A DNA stretch of 64,000 nt from FEN-1219 sp036563665 (GTDB lineage Bacteria; Pseudomonadota; Gammaproteobacteria; Steroidobacterales; Rariloculaceae): contig DATCLY010000093.1 of assembly GCA_036563665.1 (NCBI GenBank), forward strand, positions 62,001 to 126,000, read 5' to 3'. The notes below the pieces were generated by a model that worked only from the letters and a program-made list of their open reading frames with translations, had not been told where the DNA came from and made no database searches. The first letter of the stretch is position 1. Each line of letters begins with the position of its first letter. Shown piece after piece: positions 24,104 to 32,741 of this stretch. Position numbers and translations under genes: made by a program.

Positions 24104-24600
24104 GGCGAACGAGATCACCCCAACTCCGCCGCTGCGCATCGGCGAGCCGGGCGCCCGCGCCTGATTCGGGATCTCCCCCAGCCGTCCTTCGGCGATCGGC
24201 TTCCGTTGCCGCGGCCGCCATCATGCTGCTTGGTCGAAGCGCGCTTTCACGAAACGAAGCGCCGCTACTCGTCCGGCGATTGTAGTCGTCGTCGCTTTTC
24301 ACGCAACAGTGCGCCCTCCCCGCTGGTTGCGCGGGCGAGCGTGATGTGTCGTCTTTCGCTCGCGCGTCACTGCAAGCCGAGTTGGTACTGCGTCAGCGAC
24401 CGACGTGCGACGTGACCACGCATTGTTATCACGTCGAATCAAATCGATTACGCATCGGCCCGACGTGTATCAGCGACCGCTTATAACATCCGATAAGCAC
24501 TTGATCCATTGCAACTCGGTCCCCTGTGCCCGGACGATGAGGGCGGCCGAAAGCCGGCGCTCGCAATGCTGATGAGGCGACACTCTTGCGACAGGACGCC
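24104..24600. other. Divergent intergenic region, 497 bases, no gene seen
   Basis: No convincing reading frame or RNA gene is found between the LysR and sulfatase genes. Base composition is more AT-rich near 24420-24500 than in the flanks. The notable content is the cluster of CGACGTG boxes at 24401-24467, a TATAAC box (24482-24487), and an interrupted inverted repeat CTTAT...ATAAG around it (24480-24497). TCAGCGACCG or CAGCGACCG occurs twice, at about 24393 and 24471. Confidence 0.6.
24401..24467. promoter_or_regulatory. Cluster of four CGACGTG boxes (candidate LysR operator)
   Basis: CGACGTG occurs at 24401-24407, 24408-24414 and 24461-24467, and inverted as CACGTCG at 24430-24436. The inverted and last copies form a 7-bp inverted repeat with a 24-base gap, directly upstream of TATAAC at 24482. 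The arrangement suits a regulator of the divergent LysR gene and the sulfatase. Confidence 0.4.
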
Positions 24601-26214
24601 ATGCTGCGACGGATCGAAATCGCCGCCGTGATCCTCGTCAGCACATGGCTGACGAGCCAGGCGAGCGTTGCGGCTGAAGAGGCCGACGATTTCGGTGATC
24701 GCCCGAACGTCCTGCTGATCATCGGGGACGATATCGGGACCGACGTGACCTCGTCGATGCAGCCGGGGCTCATCGCAGAGCTCGTCGAGACGTATGGTCC
24801 CAGGGGGCACGGCCATCCCGAGTACCTCTCGATACGAGGTCGGCCCGCCTCCACGCCCACGCTGGATCGGCTCGCCAGAGAAGGCATGTTGTTCACCCAC
24901 GTGTGGGCGCAGCCGTTCTGCTCCCCCACGCGGGCGTCGATCCTCACGGGGCTGTTCGCGGCGAAGACGCACGTCGCGACCTACGCCGATCCGCTGGCTC
25001 AGGGTCACACGAGCTTCGTGGAGCGTCTGCGAGACGAAGTCGGTTACCGGACCGCCGTCTTCGGCAAGTGGCACATGGCCGGTTTGCCTGGGAATCCGGT
25101 CAGCTACCCGGGCATGAAGCCGAAGGAAGCGGGCTTCGATGTCTTCAAAGGAAACCTCCATGCCGCGCTCCAGACCTATTGGGAGTACGACTATCACGTG
25201 CAGGACGCCGACACGCCTGCCGACACGTGGCGCACGGAAGCTCCGCCGGTTCGATCGCTGCCAGGCATCGCACCGACGACCTACGCGCCGGTGGTGAAAG
25301 CGGCGGACGCGATCGAGTGGATCGAGGCGCAGGAGGCGACGGAGCCCGACCGCCCATGGTTCGTCTGGCTCGCGTTCAACTTGTCCCACGCGACGGCGCA
25401 GCGGGCACCGAGCTCGATGGTGGTTCCGAACGCCGACACGCTGGATGCAGCGACCTACGCGGAGATGCGCGAATGCGGGGGGAAGTTCGGCTCTGCCGAG
25501 GTGGGATCCTGCACCGGTGAGCAGCTCATGAGGGCGATGACGAACTCCATGGATACGATCATCGGCAAGGTGCTGGAGGCCGTGGAGGCGCTCGATCCGA
25601 ACACCTATGTCGTCTACATCGGAGACAACGGCACGCCGATGTACGGGAGGCCGAACCTCGATTTCATCGACAACATGTACATCACGAGGAGCGGCCGCGG
25701 GAAGGGAACGGCCTACGAGAGTGGAGCGCGCGTCCCCCTTGTCGTGCGCGGGCCGGGTATAACTCCGAATGAGCGGAGTGACGAGTTCGCGCATGCCGCG
25801 GATCTGTTCCCTACGATCCTGGAGCTCGCCGGGCTCGAGGTGCCGCGCGAAGTCTCCGATGCTTCGGGGAACGGCACGACTACGCTCGACGGTGTGTCGC
25901 TGGCACCCTTGCTCGTGGGCAAGGCCGATTCGGTTCGCGATGCCAACAACGGCTACATCCTCACGGAAACCAAAAACCTGCTGCGCAACGGCATGCGCCA
26001 GGTGGGCGCACGCAACGAGACGTACAAGGTCATCTGCACGCAACGAGCCGACAGCAGGGATTGCGAATTCTACGACTTGCGAGCGGATCCGCTGGAGGAG
26101 TTCCCGCTCGACGAGCCCGGAAGCTGCGACGGCTACGAGACGCTCGGCTTCGCGGATCCGCGCTGGCATTACTGCCGCCTCGTAGGGATCGTGGAGACTC
26201 GTTCGATCCTCTAG
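24601..26214 (+). CDS. Exported sulfatase (formylglycine type)
   Basis: A 537-residue sulfatase with signal peptide (cleavage probable after ASVAA, near residue 25). RPNVLLIIGDDIG holds the metal-binding D43-D44. The formylglycine motif is C107-S-P-T-R111 in PFCSPTRASILTG, the CxPxR form read by aerobic FGE-type maturases. FGKWHMAG gives the second conserved Lys/His pair and VYIGDNGTP carries the later metal-binding D-N. It would desulfate an organic sulfate ester in the periplasm. No maturase gene is seen in the window. The TonB receptor starts 89 bases downstream, so uptake and desulfation of one substrate probably go together. ATG 24601 gives a normal signal peptide. Confidence 0.93.
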   Translation: MLRRIEIAAVILVSTWLTSQASVAAEEADDFGDRPNVLLIIGDDIGTDVTSSMQPGLIAELVETYGPRGHGHPEYLSIRGRPASTPTLDRLAREGMLFTHVWAQPFCSPTRASILTGLFAAKTHVATYADPLAQGHTSFVERLRDEVGYRTAVFGKWHMAGLPGNPVSYPGMKPKEAGFDVFKGNLHAALQTYWEYDYHVQDADTPADTWRTEAPPVRSLPGIAPTTYAPVVKAADAIEWIEAQEATEPDRPWFVWLAFNLSHATAQRAPSSMVVPNADTLDAATYAEMRECGGKFGSAEVGSCTGEQLMRAMTNSMDTIIGKVLEAVEALDPNTYVVYIGDNGTPMYGRPNLDFIDNMYITRSGRGKGTAYESGARVPLVVRGPGITPNERSDEFAHAADLFPTILELAGLEVPREVSDASGNGTTTLDGVSLAPLLVGKADSVRDANNGYILTETKNLLRNGMRQVGARNETYKVICTQRADSRDCEFYDLRADPLEEFPLDEPGSCDGYETLGFADPRWHYCRLVGIVETRSIL

Positions 26215-26250
26215 CGATCCTGCAACTCATCGTTCACGGAGGTATTCGCC

Positions 26251-26270
26251 CGATTGCTCGCAGGCAATCG
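26251..26270 (+). promoter_or_regulatory. Hairpin between sulfatase and TonB receptor genes
   Basis: CGATTGC (26251-26257) and GCAATCG (26264-26270) form a 7-bp stem with a 6-base loop. No T-run follows, so it may be a processing or attenuation element rather than a terminator. The receptor's ribosome site GGGGGAGG begins 20 bases later. Confidence 0.35.
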
Positions 26271-26303
26271 TGTCGTCCGGTTCTTGTAAGGGGGAGGTAG
26301 GAG

Positions 26304-29300
26304 ATGAGGGGAATGCTCCAGGGGAAGCAGTGGACGCGTGCCGATCAGTTGCGCCCGGCCGGGCTTGCAGCGGCGATTGCCACGGCTCTCGCGGGCGGGA
26401 CCGCCTCGCGTCCCGCGTCGGCGCAGGAGGACACTTCGGCCCTGGAGGAAGTGGTCGTCACGGGCTCCCGCATCGTGCGCAGAGACCTCGAGGCGGCGAG
26501 CCCCATCGCGACCGTGGACGCCGAGATGTTCGAGGAATCGAGCACCCTCGCCGTGGAGAGCGTGCTGAATCAGCTGCCGCAGTTCGTGCCGGGGCAGACG
26601 CAGTTCAACACGTCCAACGTGTTTCCGAGCGCTACGAGCACTCCCGGAATTTCCACCGTCGACCTGCGCGGCCTCGGTGCACAGCGTACCCTGGTGCTGA
26701 TCGACGGGCGGCGCGCCCAGCCCATCAACTCCACTCTCGTCATCGACGTGAACTCCATTCCGGCCTCTGCCATCGAGAGCGTGGAAGTCATCTCGGGCGG
26801 CGCATCGGCCGTGTACGGCGCGGATGCCTTGGGAGGAGTCACGAACTTCAGGCTCAGAGACAACTTCGAGGGTGTCGACCTGCAGGCGCGTACGAGCACG
26901 ACGGAGCACGGCGGCGGTCAGGAGACGAACATCAGTCTGCTGCTCGGTAGCGGGCTCGGGGACGGTCGCGGCGACGCCATGCTGGCCGTGGAGTGGGCGG
27001 AGCGCGACGAGGTGCTGGCCTACGATCGGCCGTTCATGCAGAAAGCGCTGAAGGACTCGAACACGAACGCGGGGACTGCGGCGCGGATGCCTGGATTCAG
27101 TTATCAGCCGTCGGCGACGAACCGTCCTTCGGCGGATGCCGTGAGGGCGCTCTATCCGGACCTTCCCGCGGACATGGACATCACGCCGCTTCTCGGCTCC
27201 GCTTTTCTGTTCAATGACGACAACACGCTCTACAAGGTGGAGCGGGGAGGGCTGGGTTTCGCCGGGGACGTCGTCAACGACCCCGAGTATCGGATCGCGC
27301 CCAACGGGCAGCTCGTGCGGAACAACTTCGATCTGCGCTACTCGAGCCCGATGGAGCGCCACTCTCTCTTCGGCAAAGCGCATTACGCCTTGACGGACAC
27401 GCTGGAAGCCTTCTCCCAGGTAATGTTCGTCAACACCACCAATCTGCAGGTGCTGCAGCCCACCGGAGCGATTGGCGGCTTCGGGGCGACCATTCCCTAC
27501 GGCGACGGCATCTATGCGCCGTCATTGGCCGAGGACGGAGTCACGACGTTGCCCGAGTATCGCGAGGGAGGCGCATACGGGCTGAATTGCCCGGCTACCG
27601 GCGGATGCACGAATTCGCAGGCCTTCCCGGTGCCGGAGCAGCTGCGTGCATTGCTCGATTCGCGCGGCCCGGACGTGCTCAGCACCACCGAGTTCGATCC
27701 CAACACGGGCCAGCCGCTCGTCGTTCAGGGCAGAAACTCTCCATGGGGAATCGGCGGTGTCTTCGATTTCCTGCCGCCGCGGTCGATGGAGAACACCAGC
27801 AACCTCTATCAGGTGCTGGCCGGCTTCCGCGGGGACCTTCCGCTCCGGGACTGGAGCTGGGAGGCGTACTACTCGCACGGCGAGACGCGAGTCGACCTCG
27901 ACTACATCGGCTGGGTGTCGACGGCTCGCTGGCAGGAGATAGTGTCCTCTCCGAATTACGGCCGGGGCCTACAGCTTGCCGGCTCGGGATCGACCTCGCT
28001 CACCTGCACGAGCGGTCTGCCGGTCTTCGAACGATTCGAGATCAGCCCCGATTGCATCGAGGCGCTGGCGCCTTCGTACACCGACCGAACGAGGTTGACC
28101 CAGGACGTCATTGAGGCCACCGCGCAAGGCGGTATCGGCGAGCTGCCGGCCGGCGAGCTCCGGGTGGCAGTCGGCGTCAGCCAACGGAAGAACGATTTCG
28201 AGTACTTGCCGGACGCGACCCGCGAGACCAATTCGGTCGTAGACATCCCGGTGGGCACGTTCGGGCAGGCGAACGTCGTCGGCTCCACCGAGGTGAACGA
28301 GATCTTCGGCGAGCTGCTCATTCCCCTGCTCCGCGACAAGCGGCTCGCGCGTGAGCTCGAGCTGGAGCTCGGCTACCGGTATTCGGACTATGGCGATACC
28401 GGGGGAGAAGTGCCGACCTACAAAGCTCTGTTCAGCTGGCGCCCGATCGAGTTGGTGCGTTTTCGCGGCGGCTATCAGCTCGCGAACCGGGCGCCGAACA
28501 TCAACGAGCTCTTTCTCGAGGCCAGCAGCCAGGCCGTGACGATGCGCAGCCCCGATTACTGCCGGGCGGATACGCGGGAGCGAACGGGCAACCATCCGGA
28601 GAACCCGAGCCGAGCGGCCGCCCAGGCGCTGTGCGAGGCGCTGATCGGCAACCAGACGTCGGAGTTCTCCGCCGACCCGGACAACTATGTGGGCGGCCGC
28701 GGTGACGGCGTCACTCTGCAGATCAACAGCGGCAACCGCGACTTGCGGAGCGAGGAGGCGAAGACCTGGACCTTCGGGGCGGTCGTCGAATCGCCGTTCG
28801 ATCGTCCGGCCGTGGACGATATGACCTTCACGGTCGACTGGTATCGGATCGAGATCGACGACGCGATCGCCACGGTGTCGGCCCAGCTCGCCTACGACTT
28901 GTGCTTCAACCGCGATGGCAGGAGCAACCCTACGTATTCCATCAACGACCCCAACGGAGTCTGCGCCAACATCGAACGGGACGAGGTGACCGGCGCGGCC
29001 ATGTTCGTGAACTCGCAGTTCCAGAACCTCGGCATTCTGAAGACGTCCGGAGTCGACGCCGATTTCAGCTGGCGTGCCTCGCTCGCGGATCTGGGAATGG
29101 AGCGCGCTCCGGGGAGTCTCGCGCTGAACATCTCGTTCTCGAAGCTCTTCGAGTTCAAAGCGCAGGAGTACGCCACGGCGACGCCGCTCGAGAACGCGGG
29201 CACGCTGGCGAGAGGCGGGCTCTTCGATTGGCGCTTGCTGACAACGCTGCGATATACGTCGAACGGCAGGTGGAGCGCGGCGCTCACCTGGCGCCATCTC

Positions 29301-29600
29301 CCGAGCGTCAAATCGGCTCAGTACGTCACCGATCCGGAGACGTCGATCCAAGGCGCGGGCTCGTACGATGTGGTCCGCTTGACGGGGAACTGGAACCTCT
29401 CCGACACGTTGTCGCTCAGCGCCGGCATAGACAACCTGTTCGACCGCGAGCCCGAGCGCGTCGGAGCGGGGCAGATCCAGAACATCGCGGCCGTCAACGG
29501 CGGCGGTCGGACGGTGCTGAACGGATCCGGCTCGACGTCGCCGGGGCACTACGACGTGCTGGGACGGCGCTACTTCGTCAGCTTGAGGGCACGATTCTGA
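26304..29600 (+). CDS. TonB-dependent receptor, large (1098 aa)
   Basis: An outer-membrane receptor with signal peptide (cleavage near ASAQ, residue 41), a TonB-box-like EEVVVTGSRIVRRDLEAASP, and a plug domain (VESVLNQLPQF, DLRGLGAQRTLVLIDGRR, IESVEVISGGASAVYGADALGG) to about residue 180. The beta-barrel follows and ends in the expected terminal phenylalanine (YFVSLRARF). Insertions rich in Pro/Asn (PTGAIGGFGATIPYGDG) and Cys pairs (LNCPATGGCTNS) suggest long extracellular loops. This style is typical of Xanthomonas/Caulobacter receptors for oligosaccharides or other organic substrates. Placed behind a sulfatase and LysR gene, it probably imports a sulfated compound. Start ATG 26304 follows GGGGGAGG. 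Confidence 0.93.
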   Translation: MRGMLQGKQWTRADQLRPAGLAAAIATALAGGTASRPASAQEDTSALEEVVVTGSRIVRRDLEAASPIATVDAEMFEESSTLAVESVLNQLPQFVPGQTQFNTSNVFPSATSTPGISTVDLRGLGAQRTLVLIDGRRAQPINSTLVIDVNSIPASAIESVEVISGGASAVYGADALGGVTNFRLRDNFEGVDLQARTSTTEHGGGQETNISLLLGSGLGDGRGDAMLAVEWAERDEVLAYDRPFMQKALKDSNTNAGTAARMPGFSYQPSATNRPSADAVRALYPDLPADMDITPLLGSAFLFNDDNTLYKVERGGLGFAGDVVNDPEYRIAPNGQLVRNNFDLRYSSPMERHSLFGKAHYALTDTLEAFSQVMFVNTTNLQVLQPTGAIGGFGATIPYGDGIYAPSLAEDGVTTLPEYREGGAYGLNCPATGGCTNSQAFPVPEQLRALLDSRGPDVLSTTEFDPNTGQPLVVQGRNSPWGIGGVFDFLPPRSMENTSNLYQVLAGFRGDLPLRDWSWEAYYSHGETRVDLDYIGWVSTARWQEIVSSPNYGRGLQLAGSGSTSLTCTSGLPVFERFEISPDCIEALAPSYTDRTRLTQDVIEATAQGGIGELPAGELRVAVGVSQRKNDFEYLPDATRETNSVVDIPVGTFGQANVVGSTEVNEIFGELLIPLLRDKRLARELELELGYRYSDYGDTGGEVPTYKALFSWRPIELVRFRGGYQLANRAPNINELFLEASSQAVTMRSPDYCRADTRERTGNHPENPSRAAAQALCEALIGNQTSEFSADPDNYVGGRGDGVTLQINSGNRDLRSEEAKTWTFGAVVESPFDRPAVDDMTFTVDWYRIEIDDAIATVSAQLAYDLCFNRDGRSNPTYSINDPNGVCANIERDEVTGAAMFVNSQFQNLGILKTSGVDADFSWRASLADLGMERAPGSLALNISFSKLFEFKAQEYATATPLENAGTLARGGLFDWRLLTTLRYTSNGRWSAALTWRHLPSVKSAQYVTDPETSIQGAGSYDVVRLTGNWNLSDTLSLSAGIDNLFDREPERVGAGQIQNIAAVNGGGRTVLNGSGSTSPGHYDVLGRRYFVSLRARF

Positions 29601-29899
29601 TCGCCGTCACGAAACCCGTTTCGCGCCGGCAGCACCTCAACCATCCCGGTACGCTTCGGCGGCGCGGACCTGCACATTCGGCAGAACCATGCCTGCCAAT
29701 CGCCGTCGGGCTTCTTCCAGGTCGCGATGTGCTCTTCGCCCCGTAGCCAGCGGAATGCGTCGTTCGCAACGACGACCACGGCGACTCCATTGCTGCCCGT
29801 GAACCGTCGACAGATCGAGCAGTGACAGACGAAGACTCCGGAAGGATCGGCGGTCGGCTCGAACGCGACCGCGCCACAGTTGCATTCTCCGCGCCTCAG
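29570..29899 (-). pseudogene. Decayed GFA-family (glutathione-dependent formaldehyde-activating-like) gene
   Basis: On the minus strand an open frame reads RRGECNCGAVAFEPTADPSG, FVCHCSICRRFTGSNG, FRWLRGEEHIATWKKPDGD and WQAWFCRMCRSAPP. These are the zinc cysteines CxCG, CHCxxC and CxxC of the GFA family in correct order. The expected start codon is CTG at 29899 instead of ATG, and the only normal start in frame is GTG at 29779, after most of the zinc sites. The C-terminal 25 residues (KRTGMVEVLPARNGFRDGDQ...) do not match the family, as if frameshifted, and run into the last 31 bases of the TonB receptor gene. Probably inactivated. Confidence 0.6.
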
Positions 29900-30492
29900 C
29901 GATCTTGCTCGGCTGGCGTTCCCCGCTTCTCTGCATTCTATTGGACGGTTCTATAGCGCAGAAATCCTTGCTCGTCTCTGATCCTGTCATGATCCTTCGC
30001 TCAACGTCCCGTCGCTCTCGCTAGGTCTGTCGAGTCATGGTGGATGAGCGAGCGGCCCGTTTTTGAGCAAGGCATCCAGCAGCCGTAGCGCTTTCTCCCT
30101 CGTCAGGGCCAAAGAAGAAACCTTGCCCGTCAACGTGATGGGAGCCGAGCGCCCGCGCTCCTGGAACCTGCCGGACCACCGAGCGAGCTCGCAGGCAATC
30201 CGATCCGCTAGACGCGTCCTGGCAACGTGCCGTCTAGAAACGTCTTGAGATCAGTGGCCTTCGTGCGGCCCGCTCAACCTCGTCGGGGGTCGGGTCCTTG
30301 CGCGGACACAGAGCGACATGGGACCCGGGCAGCTGCGATTTATGAATTGGGGACGATCTGCGGTTGTGGTCATTCTGCGGTCACTCCCTTGCAACAAGCT
30401 GGGAGGCGATGCCGCCCGAATGCACACCGATTGCACACCCGAGTCGCGGCGTGGCCGCGACGTGGCTAAGTGTATGAACTAGAAGGGAATGA
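29900..30492. other. Gene-free stretch of 593 bases beside tRNA-Pro
   Basis: No reading frame here looks like protein and no RNA gene is visible. Composition is less GC-biased than most of the window. It lies directly at the 3' side of the tRNA-Pro gene, a common integration point for mobile islands, but I find no integrase and no second copy of the tRNA 3' end. Confidence 0.55.
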
Positions 30493-30569
30493 TGGTCGGG
30501 GTGATAGGATTTGAACCTACGGCCCCTGCGTCCCGAACGCAGTGCTCTACCAGGCTGAGCTACACCCCG
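30493..30569 (-). tRNA. tRNA-Pro (anticodon CGG)
   Basis: A 77-base cloverleaf on the minus strand. The acceptor stem is CGGGGTG/CACCCCG with discriminator A and an encoded CCA (30495-30493). The anticodon arm is CTGCG-TTCGGGA-CGCAG, which gives anticodon CGG for the proline codon CCG, and the T arm includes GGTTCAAATCC. All parts are intact. It is divergent from rsgA. Confidence 0.97.
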
Positions 30570-30672
30570 ACGGCCGCGTATTTTGGCATAACCCCGTCGG
30601 ACGAGGCACCCCGGTGCCGGCCCGGAAGGGCGGGCGCATAATTCCACGCCCCATGGGCCTTGGCGCTATCCG

Positions 30673-31740
30673 TTGACCTCGCTCGCCTCGCTCGGCTTCG
30701 ACGAGTTCTTCGCCGCGCAGCTCCGGCGGCTCGATCCGGCCTGGGTGCCGGCGCGGATCGCCTCGGAGGGCCGTAACACCTTCCGGCTGCTGGGCTGCCG
30801 CGCCGAGATCGGGGAGCTCACGGGGCGGCTGCGGCGCTCGCTCGCGCCGGAGGAACGGCCGGTCTGCGGCGACTGGGTGGCTGTCGCGGACGGGGAGGAG
30901 CGGGCCGTCATCCACCATGTGCTGGACCGGCGCACGGCGCTGGTCCGCCGCGCGCCGGGCCGGGAGGACGCGCGGCCGCAGGTGCTGGCCGCCAACGTGG
31001 ACGTGTTCTTCGTCGTCACCTCCGCCAACCAGGACCTCAACGAGCGGCGGCTCGAGCGCTATCTCGCGGCCGTCTGGAACAGCGGCGCGTCGCCCGTCAT
31101 CGTGCTGAACAAGGTGGACCTCGTGAAGGACCCCGCGCCCCTGCTCGGGGCGATCGAGCGGGTCGCGCTCGGCGTGCCGGTGCTGCAGGCGAGCGCGAAG
31201 TCAGGCGTGGGGCTCGAGGCGCTCCGCGGCTATCTGGCGCCCGGGCGAACCGTCGCGTTCGTGGGCTCCTCGGGCGTGGGCAAGTCGTCGCTCGCGAACC
31301 GGCTGCTCGGCCGCGAGGTGCAGCAGGTCGGGGAGCTCCGGGCGGACGAGAGGGGGCGGCATACCACCACGGCCCGGCAGCTCATGGAGCTCCCGCACGG
31401 CGGCTTGCTCATCGATACGCCGGGCCTGCGCGAGCTCGGGCTCATCGACGACGCCGGCGGCCTGGACGTGAGCTTCCCGGACGTGGCGGCCTTCGCGGAG
31501 CAGTGCCGGTTCCGCGACTGCCGCCATGCGGGGGAGCCGGGCTGCGCCGTCGTCGAGGCCGTGGAGCGCGGCGAGCTCGCCCCGGAGCGGCTCGCGAGCT
31601 ACCGCAAGCTCGTCGAGGAGCTCGAGGCCGCCGAGCGGAGGCGGGACCCGGCAGAGGCGGCGAAGGCTCGGCAGCGCTGGAAGGTCATTCACAAGGGGCT
31701 GCGGGCACGCGCCAAGATCGACCCGAAGCTCAAGCGCTGA
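30673..31740 (+). CDS. rsgA: Ribosome small-subunit-dependent GTPase A
   Basis: A 355-residue circularly permuted GTPase that helps late 30S maturation and release of RbfA. An OB domain (residues about 35-105) precedes the GTPase, whose motifs appear in permuted order: G4 N146-KVD149, then G1 G198-SSGVGKS, then T-rich switch RHTTT and G3 DTPGLREL. The C-terminal zinc knuckle is C-RFRD-C-RHAGEPG-C. Length is normal. The start appears to be TTG 30673, since no ATG or GTG lies in frame before the conserved region. A seven-codon ORF from ATG 30653 ends in a stop that overlaps this TTG. CATAAT at 30637-30642 could be a -10 box. Confidence 0.93.
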   Translation: MTSLASLGFDEFFAAQLRRLDPAWVPARIASEGRNTFRLLGCRAEIGELTGRLRRSLAPEERPVCGDWVAVADGEERAVIHHVLDRRTALVRRAPGREDARPQVLAANVDVFFVVTSANQDLNERRLERYLAAVWNSGASPVIVLNKVDLVKDPAPLLGAIERVALGVPVLQASAKSGVGLEALRGYLAPGRTVAFVGSSGVGKSSLANRLLGREVQQVGELRADERGRHTTTARQLMELPHGGLLIDTPGLRELGLIDDAGGLDVSFPDVAAFAEQCRFRDCRHAGEPGCAVVEAVERGELAPERLASYRKLVEELEAAERRRDPAEAAKARQRWKVIHKGLRARAKIDPKLKR

Positions 31741-31773
31741 CACACGACCGGCGCCGGGACCGAGCGCGCGGAG

Positions 31774-32382
31774 CTACCGCCTGCGTGCCTCGATCTCGAT
31801 CAGGATCTCGACCTCGTCGCCCACCCAGCCGTTGTCGAGCGCGTAGGTCATGCCGTAATCGCTGCGCTTCACCACGCCGCGTGCGGAGGCGCCGGTGACA
31901 TACGCCCGATTGCCGATGGGGTAGTCCGCGCTCTTGTTCCACGTGGCGTGCAGCGTCAGGGGACGCGTCACGCCGCGAAGCTCGAGCTCGCCCTCGATGT
32001 CGAACGTGCGCTCGCCGGTGCGGCGGGCGCTCGCGGCCACGAAGCGCATGCGCGGGAAGCGGTCGCTGTCGAGGAAATCGGCGCTGCGCAGGTGCCGATC
32101 GCGGCCCTCGTGCCCGGTGGTCACGCTCTCGGTCTGCACGACGATCTCGATGTCCGAGAGCTCCCCGGCGGCCTCGTCGAAGCGGAACGAGCCCTCCACC
32201 TCGCGAAATTGACCGAGCACCTTGGCGAAGCCGATGTGCGGCACGAGGAAGGCCACCGTCGCGTGCTCGGGGTCGAGCGCATAGGTGGCGGCCTCGCCGA
32301 AGGACGGGCGCGCGGCGGCCGCGAGCGACGCGCCGAGCACGGCGGCGGCGACGGCTGGGGCGATGCGCGACCGGGGCGTCAT
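31774..32382 (-). CDS. YceI family periplasmic protein
   Basis: A 202-residue secreted lipocalin-like protein. The signal peptide is APAVAAAVLGASLAAAARPSFGEA, and the mature domain has the YceI pattern: ATYALDPEHATVAFLVPHIGFAKVLGQF, FDEAAGELSDIEIVVQTESV, HLRSADFLDSDRFPRMRFVA, and GELELRGVTRPLTL. Members bind isoprenoid-like lipids such as polyprenyl chains. It may act together with the cytochrome b561 encoded 360 bases further along on the same strand, a pairing often seen. Only a small gene lies between them. Confidence 0.93.
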   Translation of the reverse strand: MTPRSRIAPAVAAAVLGASLAAAARPSFGEAATYALDPEHATVAFLVPHIGFAKVLGQFREVEGSFRFDEAAGELSDIEIVVQTESVTTGHEGRDRHLRSADFLDSDRFPRMRFVAASARRTGERTFDIEGELELRGVTRPLTLHATWNKSADYPIGNRAYVTGASARGVVKRSDYGMTYALDNGWVGDEVEILIEIEARRR

Positions 32383-32438
32383 GGGCCCATGTTGCCACAG
32401 GCCCGCGAGGAGCGCCGCCCGCGCCGCGGGAACGCGTG

Positions 32439-32609
32439 TTAGCGCCGATCGCGCTCGCTGCGCGGCGGCGCCGGATCCCGCTGCTGCGAGCGGCGGTAGC
32501 GGTCGTGATCCATGACGACGGTCTTCTCGGGGTCGACCATGGTGTCCCCGGCGGCGTCGTCGAGGACCTGCGTCTCCGCGAGATCGTCTTCCCGGTTCGG
32601 TCGCTGCAT
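32439..32609 (-). CDS. Small hypothetical protein, 56 aa
   Basis: ATG 32609 is preceded by GGAGAG at good spacing. The product (QRPNREDDLAETQVLDDAAGD, then TMVDPEKTVVMDHDRYRRSQQ) is hydrophilic and charged, with no domain that I recognise. It lies between the cytochrome b561 and YceI genes on the same strand and may be cotranscribed with them. Confidence 0.5.
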   Translation of the reverse strand: MQRPNREDDLAETQVLDDAAGDTMVDPEKTVVMDHDRYRRSQQRDPAPPRSERDRR

Positions 32610-32741
32610 GTCCGCTCTCCGGATTGGGACGGCGCTACGGTACGGCCGCCAGCCCGCCGAAAACAGGGCAGGGATCACATGGAACATAACGTGCCGGCGG
32701 GACGGGCCGGCAAGAAGCCCGCGCGGGCAGCGCGGCTCGCG

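Noticed and set aside
30251..30469. Short frames next to tRNA-Pro as possible integrase remnant
   Set aside because: No Tyr-recombinase motif can be seen and no repeat of the tRNA 3' end was found near the other end of the suspected island.
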